From Rhodoferax sp. (lineage in GTDB: Bacteria; Pseudomonadota; Gammaproteobacteria; Burkholderiales; Burkholderiaceae_C): DNA of 64,000 nucleotides. Below are positions 1-10,170 of the stretch, in pieces. The position numbers and the translations under genes are program-made. Location: NCBI RefSeq assembly GCF_018780565.1, contig NZ_JADMJN010000009.1, positions 98,921 to 162,920 of the forward strand, in the 5' to 3' direction. Under the pieces are notes generated by a model that saw only the letters and a program-made list of their open reading frames with translations, did no database searches and had not been told where the DNA came from. Each line of letters starts with the position of its first letter. The first letter of the stretch is position 1.

Positions 1-341
1 AAAACGGCTACGGCAAACGCACCAGCATCACGGAATACACCCGTCACGGACGCGGCACCAAAGGCATGATTGCCATCACCCAGTCTGAGCGAAATGGCAA
101 AGTCGTTGCCGCTACGCTGGTGCATGCGGACGATGAAATCATGTTGATCACGGACAAGGGTGTGCTGGTACGCACCCGTGTCAGCGAGATCCGGGAACTT
201 GGTCGAGCCACACAGGGCGTCACCCTGATCGGCCTGGACGAAGGCTCGCAGCTTAGCGGTCTTCAGCGTATTGTCGAAAATGACGCCAACCCGGTTGACG
301 ACGACACGACAGGTGAAGGCGACACCGACTCCACGACTTGA
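1..341 (+). CDS. gyrA: DNA gyrase subunit A, C-terminal end (partial)
   Basis: This is the last 112 residues of GyrA, entering from the left edge in frame 3 (first full codon at base 3). The stretches NGYGKRT, YTRHGRGTKG and SERNGKVVAA are typical of the final blade of the GyrA C-terminal beta-pinwheel, which wraps DNA for negative supercoiling. The protein ends in an acidic, Asp/Thr-rich tail, as many GyrA proteins do. The stop codon (339-341) lies just before pheA, so the two are probably co-transcribed. In many betaproteobacteria serC sits between gyrA and pheA; here there is no room for it. Confidence 0.95.
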   Translation, partial: NGYGKRTSITEYTRHGRGTKGMIAITQSERNGKVVAATLVHADDEIMLITDKGVLVRTRVSEIRELGRATQGVTLIGLDEGSQLSGLQRIVENDANPVDDDTTGEGDTDSTT

Positions 342-349
342 TCCAACAC

Positions 350-1432
350 ATGGCTAAGACCCTTTCCGAATTGCGCATTCAAATCGATGCGCTCGATCTG
401 GAGTTGCTGACCCTTCTGAACCAGAGAGCTTCCCTGGCACACGAGGTCGGAGAAATCAAACGGGTGGACGGCTCCCCGGTGTTCCGGCCGGACCGCGAGG
501 CCCAGGTAATCAGCCAGCTTCAATCCAGGAACCCGGGTCCCCTCAAAGGCTCCCATGTTGCCGTCATCTGGCGTGAAATCATGTCGGCATGCCGGGCGCT
601 GGAGGCAGCACAGCGGGTCGCATTTCTGGGCCCGGCGGGCACCTTCAGTGAGCAGGCTGCACTGCAGTACTTCGGCTCCAGCATTCAGCGGGTTCCGTGC
701 ATCAGCCTCGATGAAGTATTCCGGGCCACGGCCGCAGGCAGTGCTGAGTTTGGTGTGATTCCGGTCGAAAATTCCACTGAAGGCGTGATTTCACGCTCGC
801 TGGATCTGCTGTTGAACTCGCCCTTGCATATCGTGGGCGAAACGAGTTTTCTGGTGCGTCACAACCTGCTTCGGCTCAGCCCCTCGCTCGAGGGCATTGA
901 GGTGGTTATTGCGCACCCCCAGGCACTTGCACAGTGTCAGGATTGGCTGACAACACACCTGCCTAATGCTGAACGGCGTGCGGCTTCCAGCAATGCCGAA
1001 GGTGCACGCCTGGCGGCCACCAACCCGGCTTGGGCGGCCATCGCCAGCGAGCGTGCAGGCAGCGAATTTGGTTTGCATGTGGCCTCACATGCCATTCAGG
1101 ACGACGCCTTCAACCGCACCCGGTTTGCGGTGGTTTGCCTGCCGCAGACCCTGCCCGCACCCGAGGCCTCGGGGCAAGACTGTGTGAGCCTGATTGTGTC
1201 CGTACCCAACAAACCCGGTGCGGTGCATGACCTGCTGATGCCACTCAAAACCCATGGCGTCTCCATGACCCGGTTTGAGTCGCGCCCTGCCCGTTCGGGG
1301 CAGTGGGAGTATTACTTCTACATCGACATTCAGGGACATCCCTCGCAACCCAATGTCGCATCCGCGCTCAAAGATCTTCAGAAACTTTGCGCTTTCTACA
1401 AAGTGCTTGGCACCTATCCTGTGAGTGAATGA
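350..1432 (+). CDS. pheA: Bifunctional chorismate mutase / prephenate dehydratase (P-protein)
   Basis: The product converts chorismate to prephenate and then to phenylpyruvate in phenylalanine synthesis. The 360-residue protein has the P-protein layout: an AroQ chorismate mutase helix bundle (about 1-90, LRIQIDALDLELLTLLNQRA), a prephenate dehydratase domain opening with FLGPAGTFSEQAA and holding VIPVENSTEG, and a C-terminal ACT domain with the ESRP motif that binds phenylalanine for feedback inhibition. The ATG at 350 is preferred because MAKTLSELR starts the mutase domain cleanly; a TTG at 338 would overlap gyrA. No good ribosome binding site precedes it, so translational coupling to gyrA is possible. 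tyrA follows after 24 bp. Confidence 0.95.
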   Translation: MAKTLSELRIQIDALDLELLTLLNQRASLAHEVGEIKRVDGSPVFRPDREAQVISQLQSRNPGPLKGSHVAVIWREIMSACRALEAAQRVAFLGPAGTFSEQAALQYFGSSIQRVPCISLDEVFRATAAGSAEFGVIPVENSTEGVISRSLDLLLNSPLHIVGETSFLVRHNLLRLSPSLEGIEVVIAHPQALAQCQDWLTTHLPNAERRAASSNAEGARLAATNPAWAAIASERAGSEFGLHVASHAIQDDAFNRTRFAVVCLPQTLPAPEASGQDCVSLIVSVPNKPGAVHDLLMPLKTHGVSMTRFESRPARSGQWEYYFYIDIQGHPSQPNVASALKDLQKLCAFYKVLGTYPVSE

Positions 1433-1456
1433 TGACCCTAACGCGAAGGAAGCAGG

Positions 1457-2329
1457 ATGTTTGAACAACTTGGACTTATCGGCTGCGGTCTGATGGGCGG
1501 CTCATTCGCCCTGGCGCTCAAGCGTGCCGGACTGGTCAAGCGGGTTGTCGGCTACAGCAAATCGCCATCCACCACAGAGCGTGCGCGCCTGATGGGCGTC
1601 ATTGACGTGGAAGCGCCTTCTGCCTTGCTGGCCGTGTCTGGCGCTGACATTGTCCTGATTGCGGTACCCGTGGCGGCTACTGAGGCAACCTTCAAGGCGA
1701 TCAAGCACCTGGTGACACCCCAGATGCTGGTGATGGACGTTGGATCTACCAAGCGTGAAGTGATCGATGCCGGGCGACGGGCGTTGCGCGAGCAAATCGG
1801 GTCCTTCGTGCCAGCTCACCCCATCGCGGGTCGGGAAGTATCAGGGGTCGAGCATGCTGACCCGGATCTGTACAGCGGCAGACAAGTGATCCTTACGCCG
1901 ATTGAACGCACGCTCACCAATCAGCTGCAAAAGGCTGTCGATGTCTGGACTGCCATCGGTTGCCGCGTTGTCAAAATGTCGCCCGAGTCTCATGACGCCG
2001 CCTTTGCAGCGGTCAGCCACCTGCCCCACCTGATTTCATTTGCGCTGATGAACGCGATCTCGGGCCAACCGCAAGGCAAGGATTATTTGTCTTTGGCAGG
2101 CCCCGGTTTTCGTGACTTCACCCGCATTGCAGCCAGTGACGCCAAGGTCTGGCGCGACATCATGGTTTCCAACCGCGAAGAACTGCTTGCGCAGTTAAAA
2201 ATCTTTCAACGCAATCTCCAGGCTCTGGAACTGATGATCGACAGTGGCAACAGCGAAGCCCTTGAAGGCCTGATTGAGCAGGCCAGCCTCACCCGTGCCA
2301 ACTGGAGCATGTCCAAAAATCAGAAGTAA
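1457..2329 (+). CDS. tyrA: Prephenate dehydrogenase
   Basis: The product oxidatively decarboxylates prephenate to 4-hydroxyphenylpyruvate using NAD(P)+, for tyrosine synthesis. The 290-residue protein begins with a Rossmann dinucleotide loop ([11 protein letters not shown], about residues 6-16). It carries the family segments [22 protein letters not shown] and an all-helical C-terminal dimer domain ([11 protein letters not shown]). The start has a GGAAGC-like ribosome binding site just upstream. The stop codon overlaps the ATG of aroA (TAATG at 2327-2331), which implies tight coupling in the aromatic amino-acid operon. hisC, often placed next to tyrA in related bacteria, is absent here. Confidence 0.95.
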   Translation: MFEQLGLIGCGLMGGSFALALKRAGLVKRVVGYSKSPSTTERARLMGVIDVEAPSALLAVSGADIVLIAVPVAATEATFKAIKHLVTPQMLVMDVGSTKREVIDAGRRALREQIGSFVPAHPIAGREVSGVEHADPDLYSGRQVILTPIERTLTNQLQKAVDVWTAIGCRVVKMSPESHDAAFAAVSHLPHLISFALMNAISGQPQGKDYLSLAGPGFRDFTRIAASDAKVWRDIMVSNREELLAQLKIFQRNLQALELMIDSGNSEALEGLIEQASLTRANWSMSKNQK

Positions 2330-4347
2330 TGTTTTCAACCGCGTTTCTTGACATTCCGCCGCTCAACAGCGCGAGTGGGACCATCGTACTTCCCGGCTCC
2401 AAAAGCATTTCCAATCGTGTGTTGTTGATGTCCGCGCTGAGCGAGGGCACGACCATCTTGCACGATCTGCTGGACTCTGACGACACCCGGGTCATGCTGG
2501 ATGCCTTGCAACAACTCGGTTGTGGCGTGCGTCTCAACCGCACCACTGTCGAGATTGATGGTCTGGGCGGCAAACTGGTCAACAACAAGGTCGACCTTTT
2601 CATGGGCAACGCCGGCACAGCCATACGCCCGCTCACCGCTGCGCTGGCCGTGATGGGGGGTGACTTTAAATTGCACGGCGTTCCCCGGATGCACGAGCGC
2701 CCCATTGGCGACCTGGTGGATGCCTTGCGACAACTCGGCTGTGAGATCGATTACCTGGGTCAGGAGGGCTACCCCCCCCTGCGAATTGGACAGCCACGAC
2801 TTTCGATGAACGCTCCGATTCGTGTGCGGGGCGATGTATCCAGTCAGTTCCTGACCGCCTTGTTGATGTCCCTGCCATTGGTCGCACAACAAGACATCGT
2901 CATTGAAGTCGTGGGCGAACTGATCTCCCGACCGTACATTGAAATCACGCTCAATCTGCTGGCCCGCTTTGGCATTCAGGTTCGACGCGACGCCTGGCGC
3001 CAGTTTACGATCCCGGCCGGCAGTCGGTTCAAGTCGCCGGGTGACCTGCATGTGGAGGCGGACGCTTCATCTGCTAGCTATTTTATAGCACTTGGTGCAT
3101 TGGCGACGAGGGGAAGCGGCCAAAATAGCATCAAAATTGAAGGTCTGGGCCTTGATTCCATCCAGGGAGACATCCGCTTCATTGAAGCGGCTCAATTGAT
3201 GGGCGCACAAGTGCGCGGTGGCCCCAACTGGCTTGAAGTTTCACGCGGAGCGCCGGGCCAAGGATGGCCGCTCAAAGCCATTGATCTGGATTGCAACCAT
3301 ATCCCCGATGCCGCCATGACGCTGGCCATCATGGCCCTGTATGCCGATGGCACGACCACGCTGCGCAACATTGCGAGCTGGCGAGTCAAGGAAACCGACC
3401 GCCTGGCAGCCATGGCGATCGAATTGCGCAAGCTGGGCGCCACGGTAGAGGAAGGCAAGGACTACATTCGCGTCACCCCGCCCGCCTCCCCCGCCGGCTG
3501 GAAATCCGCCAGTATCCACACCTACGACGACCACCGCATGGCGATGTGTTTTTCTCTCGCCGCCTTCAACCCCGCTGGACTTCCCGTGCGCATTGAAGAC
3601 CCCAAGTGCGTGGCCAAGACCTTTCCCGACTACTTCGAAGCGCTGTTTTCACTGGCGCAAACCCCGAGGGACAGCATTCCGGTCATTTGCGTAGACGGTC
3701 CGACCGCATCGGGCAAAGGCACGCTGGCGGCCGTGCTGGCCAGGCAGCTGGGCTACCACTTCCTCGATTCCGGCTCGCTCTACCGCATCACCGCCCTGGC
3801 CGCCCTGCGGACCGGCCTGCAGCTCGATGCCTTGCATGAGCAGACCATTGCAGACATGGTTCAGCGCCTGAACATCCGCTTTTCCCAGGACCGGGTGATG
3901 CTGGACGGCACCGACGTCAGTGATGCCATTCGCACCGAAGAGGCCGGAATGAACGCCTCCAAGGTGTCGGTACTGCCCAAGGTGCGACTGGCCCTGATTG
4001 ACCTGCAGCACAGTTTTCGCCAACTGCCAGGCCTGGTCGCCGACGGACGGGACATGGGAACGGTCATTTTTCCTGACGCCAGACTCAAGGTGTTTTTGAC
4101 CGCCAGTGCCGAACGGCGCGCGGAAAGACGCTATAAACAATTGATTTCAAAGGGAATTTCAGCTACACTCCCATCTCTTCGCGCAGATCTGGAAGCGCGC
4201 GATGCCCGGGATTCTTCCCGCAGCGTCGCACCTCTCAAGCCTGCAGAAGATGCCCGGTTGCTGGACAACTCGGATTTGACGGTTGAAAAATCGGTCGATC
4301 TGGTGTTGAACTGGTGGCAGGGCAAACAGCCTTTCAGTCCAATCTGA
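2329..4347 (+). CDS. aroA-cmk: Fused 5-enolpyruvylshikimate-3-phosphate synthase / cytidylate kinase
   Basis: This one open frame of 672 residues joins two enzymes. Residues 1 to about 445 are EPSP synthase (shikimate pathway), with [10 protein letters not shown] near the start, [10 protein letters not shown] and DDHRMAM near its end. Residues from about 452 are cytidylate kinase, with the P-loop GPTASGKG, the CMP-binding stretch LDSGSLYR and [16 protein letters not shown] standalone Cmk is about 220 residues, so both halves look full length. There is no internal stop or frameshift, and the junction (about 3660-3690) reads smoothly. The order aroA-cmk-rpsA is common; here the first two have merged. 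The gene contains two AT-rich islands (3073-3090, 4130-4166) unlike the surrounding codon use. Confidence 0.93.
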   Translation: MFSTAFLDIPPLNSASGTIVLPGSKSISNRVLLMSALSEGTTILHDLLDSDDTRVMLDALQQLGCGVRLNRTTVEIDGLGGKLVNNKVDLFMGNAGTAIRPLTAALAVMGGDFKLHGVPRMHERPIGDLVDALRQLGCEIDYLGQEGYPPLRIGQPRLSMNAPIRVRGDVSSQFLTALLMSLPLVAQQDIVIEVVGELISRPYIEITLNLLARFGIQVRRDAWRQFTIPAGSRFKSPGDLHVEADASSASYFIALGALATRGSGQNSIKIEGLGLDSIQGDIRFIEAAQLMGAQVRGGPNWLEVSRGAPGQGWPLKAIDLDCNHIPDAAMTLAIMALYADGTTTLRNIASWRVKETDRLAAMAIELRKLGATVEEGKDYIRVTPPASPAGWKSASIHTYDDHRMAMCFSLAAFNPAGLPVRIEDPKCVAKTFPDYFEALFSLAQTPRDSIPVICVDGPTASGKGTLAAVLARQLGYHFLDSGSLYRITALAALRTGLQLDALHEQTIADMVQRLNIRFSQDRVMLDGTDVSDAIRTEEAGMNASKVSVLPKVRLALIDLQHSFRQLPGLVADGRDMGTVIFPDARLKVFLTASAERRAERRYKQLISKGISATLPSLRADLEARDARDSSRSVAPLKPAEDARLLDNSDLTVEKSVDLVLNWWQGKQPFSPI

Positions 4348-4430
4348 AAGACTGACCGGTCCACCCCAGTCTTCTCGCGCAGCACATTGCGCACTGCTGG
4401 AGTGGTTCAACAAACTAACCCGCGGGTAAA

Positions 4431-4450
4431 ACCGCAAATTAACCTGCGGT
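4431..4450 (+). promoter_or_regulatory. Possible rpsA leader hairpin
   Basis: In the 120 bp between cmk and rpsA, ACCGCA (4431-4436) pairs with TGCGGT (4445-4450) around an 8-base AT-rich loop, ending 17 bases before the rpsA ATG. Ribosomal protein S1 is known to repress its own mRNA in other bacteria, so a leader structure is plausible. This is a weak, structure-only call. Confidence 0.25.
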
Positions 4451-4467
4451 TCACGCCGCATCCAAAA

Positions 4468-6150
4468 ATGTCAGAATCTTTTGCCGCCCTGTTTGAAGAG
4501 TCCCTGCAACGCACCGAAATGCGTCCGGGCGAAGTTATCACTGCTGAAGTGGTTCGCATCGAGCACAGCTTTGTGGTTGTCAACGCTGGCCTCAAATCCG
4601 AAGCCTACGTGCCGCTCGAAGAATTCAAGAGTGACAAGGGCGAAATCGAAGTCCAGGTTGGCGACTTCGTGTCAGTGGCCATTGGCTCCATCGAAAACGG
4701 CTACGGCGACACCATCCTGTCGCGCGACACAGCCAAGCGTCTTGCTTCCTGGATGAGCCTGGAAAAAGCGCTGGAAACCGGCGAATTCGTTACCGGCACC
4801 ACCAGCGGTAAGGTCAAGGGCGGCTTGACCGTTCTGGTCAATGGCATCCGCGCGTTCCTGCCCGGCTCACTGGTTGATACACGCCCCACCAAAGACTTGT
4901 CTCCGTACGAGAACAAGACCATGGAATTCAAGGTCATCAAGCTCGATCGCAAGCGCAACAACGTCGTGCTGTCACGCCGCGCCGTGGTGGAAGCATCGAT
5001 GGGCGAAGAACGCGCCAAGCTGATGCAGACCCTGAAAGAAGGCTCTGTGGTGCACGGTGTGGTCAAGAACATCACCGAATACGGTGCATTCGTGGACCTG
5101 GGCGGTATCGACGGCCTGCTGCACATCACCGACATGGCATGGCGCCGTGTCCGTCACCCGTCCGAAGTGGTGACCGCTGGTCAGGAAATCACCGCCAAGA
5201 TCCTCAAGTTCGACACCGAGAAAAACCGCGTGTCCCTGGGTCTGAAGCAAATGGGTGATGATCCCTGGATGGGCGTCAACCGCCGTTACCCCCAAGGTAC
5301 CCGCATGTTCGGCAAGATCACCAACATCGCCGACTACGGCGCGTTTGTGGAACTCGAGCCAGGCATCGAAGGCTTGGTCCACGTGTCCGAAATGGACTGG
5401 ACCAACAAGAACGTTGCACCTTCCAAGATCGTTGCCCTGGGTGACGAAGTCGAAGTCATGGTTCTGGAAATCGACGAAGACAAGCGTCGCATCTCCCTGG
5501 GCATGAAGCAGTGCAAGGCCAACCCATGGCAAGAGTTCGCCCAGAACACCAAGCGCGGCGACCGCGTCAAGGGTCCGATCAAGTCGATCACCGACTTCGG
5601 CGTGTTCGTCGGTCTGGCTGCTGGCATCGACGGCCTGGTGCACCTGTCCGACCTGTCCTGGAATGAGCCCGGCGAAACCGCTGTGCGCGAATACAAAAAG
5701 GGTCAGGAAGTCGAGGCATTGGTCTTGGCTGTGGACGTGGACCGCGAACGCATCTCCCTGGGTATCAAGCAGTTGGACTCCGACCCGTTCACCACCTTTG
5801 CGTCGATCAACGACAAAGGTCAGGTTGTTACCGGCAAGGTCAAGACCGTGGATGCCAAGGGCGCCGAGATCGATCTGGGCGACGACATCATTGGCTACCT
5901 GCGCGCCAGCGAAATCTCCCGCGACCGCGTGGAAGATGCCCGCAACGTGCTCAAGGAAGGTGACGAAGTTACCGCTGTGGTGGTCAATGTGGATCGCAAG
6001 ACCCGCAACATCCAGTTGTCCATCAAAGCCAAGGACGCCGCCGATCAAAACGAAGCCATGTCCACTTTGAGCCAACAATCCGCCCGCGAAAATGCTGGTA
6101 CCACCAGCCTGGGCGCTTTGCTGCGCGCCAAGCTGGACAACAACAACTAA
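4468..6150 (+). CDS. rpsA: 30S ribosomal protein S1
   Basis: The product binds mRNA on the small ribosomal subunit and promotes initiation on structured or weak-SD messages. The 560-residue protein is built of six S1 (OB-fold) repeats. The repeat signature can be followed through, e.g. [41 protein letters not shown] and [21 protein letters not shown]. The start at [12 protein letters not shown] matches the usual S1 beginning; the frame is open another 27 codons upstream, but that stretch resembles leader RNA rather than protein. A strong terminator follows the stop. Confidence 0.97.
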   Translation: MSESFAALFEESLQRTEMRPGEVITAEVVRIEHSFVVVNAGLKSEAYVPLEEFKSDKGEIEVQVGDFVSVAIGSIENGYGDTILSRDTAKRLASWMSLEKALETGEFVTGTTSGKVKGGLTVLVNGIRAFLPGSLVDTRPTKDLSPYENKTMEFKVIKLDRKRNNVVLSRRAVVEASMGEERAKLMQTLKEGSVVHGVVKNITEYGAFVDLGGIDGLLHITDMAWRRVRHPSEVVTAGQEITAKILKFDTEKNRVSLGLKQMGDDPWMGVNRRYPQGTRMFGKITNIADYGAFVELEPGIEGLVHVSEMDWTNKNVAPSKIVALGDEVEVMVLEIDEDKRRISLGMKQCKANPWQEFAQNTKRGDRVKGPIKSITDFGVFVGLAAGIDGLVHLSDLSWNEPGETAVREYKKGQEVEALVLAVDVDRERISLGIKQLDSDPFTTFASINDKGQVVTGKVKTVDAKGAEIDLGDDIIGYLRASEISRDRVEDARNVLKEGDEVTAVVVNVDRKTRNIQLSIKAKDAADQNEAMSTLSQQSARENAGTTSLGALLRAKLDNNN

Positions 6151-6172
6151 AGTCTGTTGTTGATCTGAACGA

Positions 6173-6209
6173 ACGACCGGTGGCCTGTGCAGGTACCGGT
6201 CGTTTTTTT
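6173..6209 (+). terminator. Rho-independent terminator after rpsA
   Basis: A 9-bp perfect stem, ACGACCGGT (6173-6181) with ACCGGTCGT (6195-6203), is followed by seven T residues. It lies 23 bp after the rpsA stop and 20 bp before ihfB, so ihfB either relies on read-through or has its own start in the short gap. Confidence 0.9.
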
Positions 6210-6229
6210 GTCGCTCAATACTGAACCTC

Positions 6230-6547
6230 ATGACCCGCTCTGACCTCGTTGAAGAATTGGCCAACCGTTTTAGCCAGCTAACCCATCGCGATGCTGAATT
6301 TGCTGTCAAGGCCATTCTTGACGCAATGAATGACGCTCTCGTGCGGGGGCACCGGATTGAAATCCGGGGTTTTGGCAGTTTCTCCATCAACCGCAGACCG
6401 CCCCGTATGGGACGCAATCCGCGCAGTGGCGAAAGTGTGGCTATTCCCGAAAAGCGTGTGCCGCATTTCAAACCAGGCAAAGCCTTGCGCGAAGCAGTGG
6501 ATCAACGCACTGCGGAAATGCAGGCCAAAGTCAAGACCACGGTCTGA
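6230..6547 (+). CDS. ihfB: Integration host factor subunit beta
   Basis: The product is one half of the IHF heterodimer, a nucleoid protein that bends DNA sharply at specific sites. The 105-residue protein starts [14 protein letters not shown], as IHF-beta proteins do. It has the beta-arm sequence [10 protein letters not shown] and the DNA-inserting arm [12 protein letters not shown] with the intercalating proline, then [12 protein letters not shown]. The position directly behind rpsA is conserved across proteobacteria. Confidence 0.97.
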   Translation: MTRSDLVEELANRFSQLTHRDAEFAVKAILDAMNDALVRGHRIEIRGFGSFSINRRPPRMGRNPRSGESVAIPEKRVPHFKPGKALREAVDQRTAEMQAKVKTTV

Positions 6548-6613
6548 TATGGTGCAAGGAGCGCGGAGCTAGTACTGCGCAACGTTAGAATCAACCCGTC
6601 ACTGGGGAGATCA

Positions 6614-6916
6614 ATGAAACACCTCATGTGGCTGCTTAAGTGGATACTTAAAGCAGCCATTTTTTTTACCCTGTTTGCCTTTGCGCTGAACAATCAGCAG
6701 GACACCACTGTGCATTTTTTCTTTGGTACGCAGTGGCGTGGGCCGCAGGTTTTGGTGGTCTTGACCGTTTTCACGGTTGGCGTGTTCATTGGCGTTTTGG
6801 GCATGGTGCCACGCTGGTGGAAACATCGCCGCGTCGCCACCCGGGTACAACAATCGACTTCGCCTGCTGTCGACTCGCGCAAACTGCAAGTCACACCGCC
6901 ACCGCATGGACTTTGA
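6614..6916 (+). CDS. lapA: LapA family (DUF1049) inner-membrane protein
   Basis: A 100-residue protein with two membrane helices (about residues 10-30 and 42-65), separated by a short loop containing NNQQDTTVHFFFG. A basic cytoplasmic tail starts at MVPRWWKHRR. This is the usual form of LapA/YciS, which sits beside LapB and takes part in control of LPS assembly. A good ribosome binding site (GGGGAG) lies before the ATG. Its end overlaps lapB by 11 bp, and the pair precede two LPS heptose genes, consistent with an envelope role. Confidence 0.85.
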   Translation: MKHLMWLLKWILKAAIFFTLFAFALNNQQDTTVHFFFGTQWRGPQVLVVLTVFTVGVFIGVLGMVPRWWKHRRVATRVQQSTSPAVDSRKLQVTPPPHGL

Positions 6917-8063
6917 CCTGAGCTGGATATTGCTGGGTTTGCCCCTGGCGTTTGTACTTGGCTGGCTGGCCTCACGGCTTGATCTGCGCCAACTCCGCAT
7001 TGAAAACCATCAGGCGCCAAAAGCCTACTTCATGGGTTTGAACTTCCTGCTCAATGAACAACAGGATCAGGCGATCGACGCGTTTATCGAAGCGGTACAA
7101 AACGACCCCGATACATCAGAGTTGCACTTTGCGCTGGGCAATCTGTTTCGTCGACGGGGCGAGTACGAGCGGGCCGTGCGGGTACATGAGCACCTGCTCT
7201 CGCGTGGCGACCTGAATCAAGCCGATCGCCAACGGGCGCAGCATGCACTGGCACTGGACTACCTCAAAGCTGGCCTGCTCGATCGGGCCGAAAATGCGTT
7301 GCTCAAGCTCGAAGGAACGCCTTTTGAGGCGCAGGCACGACTGGCGCTGCTGGCCAACTACGAACGCAGCCGGGACTGGAGCCAGGCCGCTCAGATCGCA
7401 CAAAAACTGGAACGCTCCAACCAGGGAAGTTTCAGTGGCCGGAGAGCCCACTACCTGTGCGAGCAGGCGGCCACTCATCTCACTCAGCACGAACCCGAAA
7501 ACGCCCGAGCATTGCTACAGGATGCGATAGAAACCGCGCCCCACGCACCGCGACCCCGCATTGATCTTGCCAGGTTGTTAGGCAATGAAGGCAACCCTCT
7601 GGGCGCCTATGAGGCCCTTCAGAAATGTATCGAATTTGCGCCCACTGCCATTCCCCTGATTGCGGGACCACTGGCTGGCTTTGCAATCGCCTGCGGCCGC
7701 TCACTTGAGGCCCTGACATTGCTCAAGGGCAATTACGAACTCACACCCTCACTGGACGTCCTGGATGCCATTGTGGTGCTGGAGGCTTCCACAGAAGGTC
7801 CCTCACCTACGGCGCGTGACTGGTATGTGCGTCATCTGGAGCGAGAGCCTTCGCTGGTGGCGGCCGCCAAATGGATCGCGGGTGAGAAACTGGAACACGA
7901 GCAGTTCCATCCCCAGGTTCAACGCGCACTCGACCATGCGGTCAAGCCGCTAACCCGCTATCGCTGCGCCGCCTGCGGGTTTGAGGCCAAGCAACATTTT
8001 TGGCAATGTCCCGGCTGCCAGGCGTGGGACAGTTACCCGAGTAGACGGGTGGAAGAACTATGA
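6906..8063 (+). CDS. lapB: Lipopolysaccharide assembly protein LapB
   Basis: LapB is a membrane-anchored TPR protein that, in E. coli, regulates turnover of LpxC and coordinates LPS assembly. The 385-residue product starts MDFDLSW, has one N-terminal membrane helix (about 5-22), then tandem TPR helices (for example AFIEAVQNDPDTSELHFALG). It ends with a rubredoxin-type zinc knuckle of two CxxC pairs (RCAACGF and QCPGCQAW). The ATG at 6906, inside the lapA end, is chosen because upstream residues in this frame read as antisense-like nonsense. The stop overlaps the rfaE1 start (ATGA). Confidence 0.92.
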   Translation: MDFDLSWILLGLPLAFVLGWLASRLDLRQLRIENHQAPKAYFMGLNFLLNEQQDQAIDAFIEAVQNDPDTSELHFALGNLFRRRGEYERAVRVHEHLLSRGDLNQADRQRAQHALALDYLKAGLLDRAENALLKLEGTPFEAQARLALLANYERSRDWSQAAQIAQKLERSNQGSFSGRRAHYLCEQAATHLTQHEPENARALLQDAIETAPHAPRPRIDLARLLGNEGNPLGAYEALQKCIEFAPTAIPLIAGPLAGFAIACGRSLEALTLLKGNYELTPSLDVLDAIVVLEASTEGPSPTARDWYVRHLEREPSLVAAAKWIAGEKLEHEQFHPQVQRALDHAVKPLTRYRCAACGFEAKQHFWQCPGCQAWDSYPSRRVEEL

Positions 8064-9010
8064 CGGACAACTTTGAAGCCATGACCATCTCCAGAGAAAA
8101 ACTTTCCAGCGCCCGCGTGCTCGTGGTCGGAGACGTGATGCTGGACCGCTATTGGTACGGTGCAGTGGATCGCATCTCACCGGAAGCACCTGTGCCGATT
8201 GTGCGTATTACCCGCGAAGAAGAACGCAATGGTGGCGCAGCCAACGTGGCTTACAACGTGTTGACGCTGGGCGCCCAGTCTTCACTGCTCACCGTGGTCG
8301 GTGACGATGAAGCCAGCCACAAACTGGAGGCGCTGGTGGCCAGAACCGGAATACGCACCTACTTTGGCCGCGACCCTGAACTGAAGACCACTGTGAAGCT
8401 GCGCGTGATTGGCCGTCAGCAACAATTGCTGCGGGTTGATTTCGAGAACACCCCCAAAACCGAGGTACTGGCCTCGCAAACCGCCGAGTTTGCCAACCTG
8501 CTGCCACAGCAGGATGCCATCCTGTTTTCCGACTATGGCAAAGGCGGCTTGGCCCATGTGAGCGACATGATTGCCCGCGCACGTGCCGCAGGCAAGCCCA
8601 TTCTGATTGACCCCAAGGGCACAGACTATTCCCGTTATAAGAATGCCAGCCTTATCACGCCCAACCGTGCCGAATTGCAGCAGGTTATCGGGCCATGGCT
8701 TGATGAATCCGACTTGCAAACCAAAGCCCACAACCTGCGCGAGCAACTGGGGCTGGACGCCGTGCTGTTGACTCGTAGCGAAGAAGGCATGACCCTGTTC
8801 GATGGCCAGGGACAACTGCACGTCAGTGCCCAGGCCCGCGAAGTATTTGACGTTACCGGTGCGGGCGATACCGTCATCGCCACCATGGCAGCACTTGTGG
8901 CGGCCGGCGTGAGCATGCGGGACGCGCTGCCCCTGGCCAACCGGGCCGGCGGACTGGTGGTTGGCAAATTCGGCACCGCCACCGTTTCTTATGAGGAGTT
9001 GTTTGCATGA
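8060..9010 (+). CDS. rfaE1: D-glycero-beta-D-manno-heptose-7-phosphate kinase
   Basis: The product phosphorylates heptose 7-phosphate at C1 on the way to ADP-heptose for the LPS inner core. The 316-residue protein is a PfkB-type kinase: [13 protein letters not shown] and [10 protein letters not shown] at the N-terminus, [10 protein letters not shown] for substrate binding, and [10 protein letters not shown] with the catalytic Asp near the C-terminus. It lacks the cytidylyltransferase half found in E. coli HldE, so the adenylyltransferase (RfaE2/HldC) must be encoded elsewhere. ATGA overlaps join it to lapB before and rfaD after. Confidence 0.93.
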   Translation: MTDNFEAMTISREKLSSARVLVVGDVMLDRYWYGAVDRISPEAPVPIVRITREEERNGGAANVAYNVLTLGAQSSLLTVVGDDEASHKLEALVARTGIRTYFGRDPELKTTVKLRVIGRQQQLLRVDFENTPKTEVLASQTAEFANLLPQQDAILFSDYGKGGLAHVSDMIARARAAGKPILIDPKGTDYSRYKNASLITPNRAELQQVIGPWLDESDLQTKAHNLREQLGLDAVLLTRSEEGMTLFDGQGQLHVSAQAREVFDVTGAGDTVIATMAALVAAGVSMRDALPLANRAGGLVVGKFGTATVSYEELFA

Positions 9011-10026
9011 CCCGAATCGTCGTTACCGGTGCAGCCGGTTTTATTGGCAGCAACATCGTCAAGGGACTGAACGCACGCGGCATCACCGACATCATCGCGG
9101 TGGATGACCTGACACAGGGCGACAAGTTTCGCAACCTGGCTGATCTGAAGATCTCGGACTATGTCGATGCAAGCAGCTTCTATGACATGTTCGCCCACGG
9201 CGCCTTCGGTCAGATCGAGGCCGTCTTCCATGAAGGCGCCTGCAGCGACACCATGGAGGCGAACGGCAAGTTCATGATGGACAACAACTACACCTTGTCC
9301 TGCGGCTTGTTCCATGCGTGCCAGAAACGCGGGGCACGGCTTCTTTATGCCTCCAGCGCCGCCACGTATGGCGGCTCGGATTCGTTCAGGGAAGATCCCG
9401 CATTCGAGCGCCCACTGAATGTCTATGGCTACTCGAAGCTGCTGTTCGACCAACGTATGCGTCGTGAGTGCGGCATTGATTTTCAGCGCTCCGTCGCCGG
9501 TAAAACGGGCCAGGTGGTGGGCTTTCGCTACTTCAACGTCTACGGGCCACGCGAGCAGCACAAAGGGCGCATGGCCAGCGTTGCGTTTCATCAGTTCAAC
9601 CAGCTGGCCATCGACAAGAAGGTGAAGCTATTTGGTGAATACGGGGGTTACAAGCCGGGTGCGCAAATGCGCGATTTCGTCTTCATTGACGATGTGGTGG
9701 CAGTCAATCTCTGGTTCTTTGATCACCCGGGTCAATCCGGGATTTTCAACCTGGGAACCGGCAGGGCGCAACCATTCAACGACGTAGCCAGTTCAGTGGT
9801 CAATGCCATGCGGGGTCTTGAAGGAGCAGCTGCACTGTCCCAGGAAGTCATGGTAGCGGCAGGCCTGATCGAGTACATCCCGTTTCCGGACGCCCTGCGC
9901 GGCAAGTACCAGTGTTACACCCAGGCTGATTTGAGCGCCCTGCGCGCGGCAGGCTGCAACCATCAATTTGCAGATGTGCAAACCGGCGTGTCGCAATACG
10001 TCAAGTGGATGGCAGAGCAGGCCTGA
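9007..10026 (+). CDS. rfaD: ADP-L-glycero-D-manno-heptose 6-epimerase
   Basis: The product converts ADP-D,D-heptose to ADP-L,D-heptose, the last step of LPS heptose donor synthesis. The 339-residue short-chain dehydrogenase-type protein starts with the NADP-binding loop [12 protein letters not shown]. It has the catalytic YxxxK in [10 protein letters not shown], and HEGACSDT and [20 protein letters not shown], which are diagnostic for this epimerase. It is coupled to rfaE1 by an ATGA overlap and ends the plus-strand envelope operon. Confidence 0.95.
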   Translation: MTRIVVTGAAGFIGSNIVKGLNARGITDIIAVDDLTQGDKFRNLADLKISDYVDASSFYDMFAHGAFGQIEAVFHEGACSDTMEANGKFMMDNNYTLSCGLFHACQKRGARLLYASSAATYGGSDSFREDPAFERPLNVYGYSKLLFDQRMRRECGIDFQRSVAGKTGQVVGFRYFNVYGPREQHKGRMASVAFHQFNQLAIDKKVKLFGEYGGYKPGAQMRDFVFIDDVVAVNLWFFDHPGQSGIFNLGTGRAQPFNDVASSVVNAMRGLEGAAALSQEVMVAAGLIEYIPFPDALRGKYQCYTQADLSALRAAGCNHQFADVQTGVSQYVKWMAEQA

Positions 10027-10170
10027 ACATCGCAATTGGGTGGGAAATCCGGAATTGTCTGCGCGGACGTCAACGTATCGCACCTGAACCTCGTTGTGTG
10101 GGTGGCCTCATCCATCAATGGTGCCAAAGGTTTTTGTGTAAGTAGTTTTTTAACCATCAGGAGTTGATTC

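Noticed and set aside
4972..6480. Minus-strand open frame of 502 codons over rpsA and ihfB
   Set aside because: Repeats seen in it mirror the S1 repeats of rpsA; not an independent gene.
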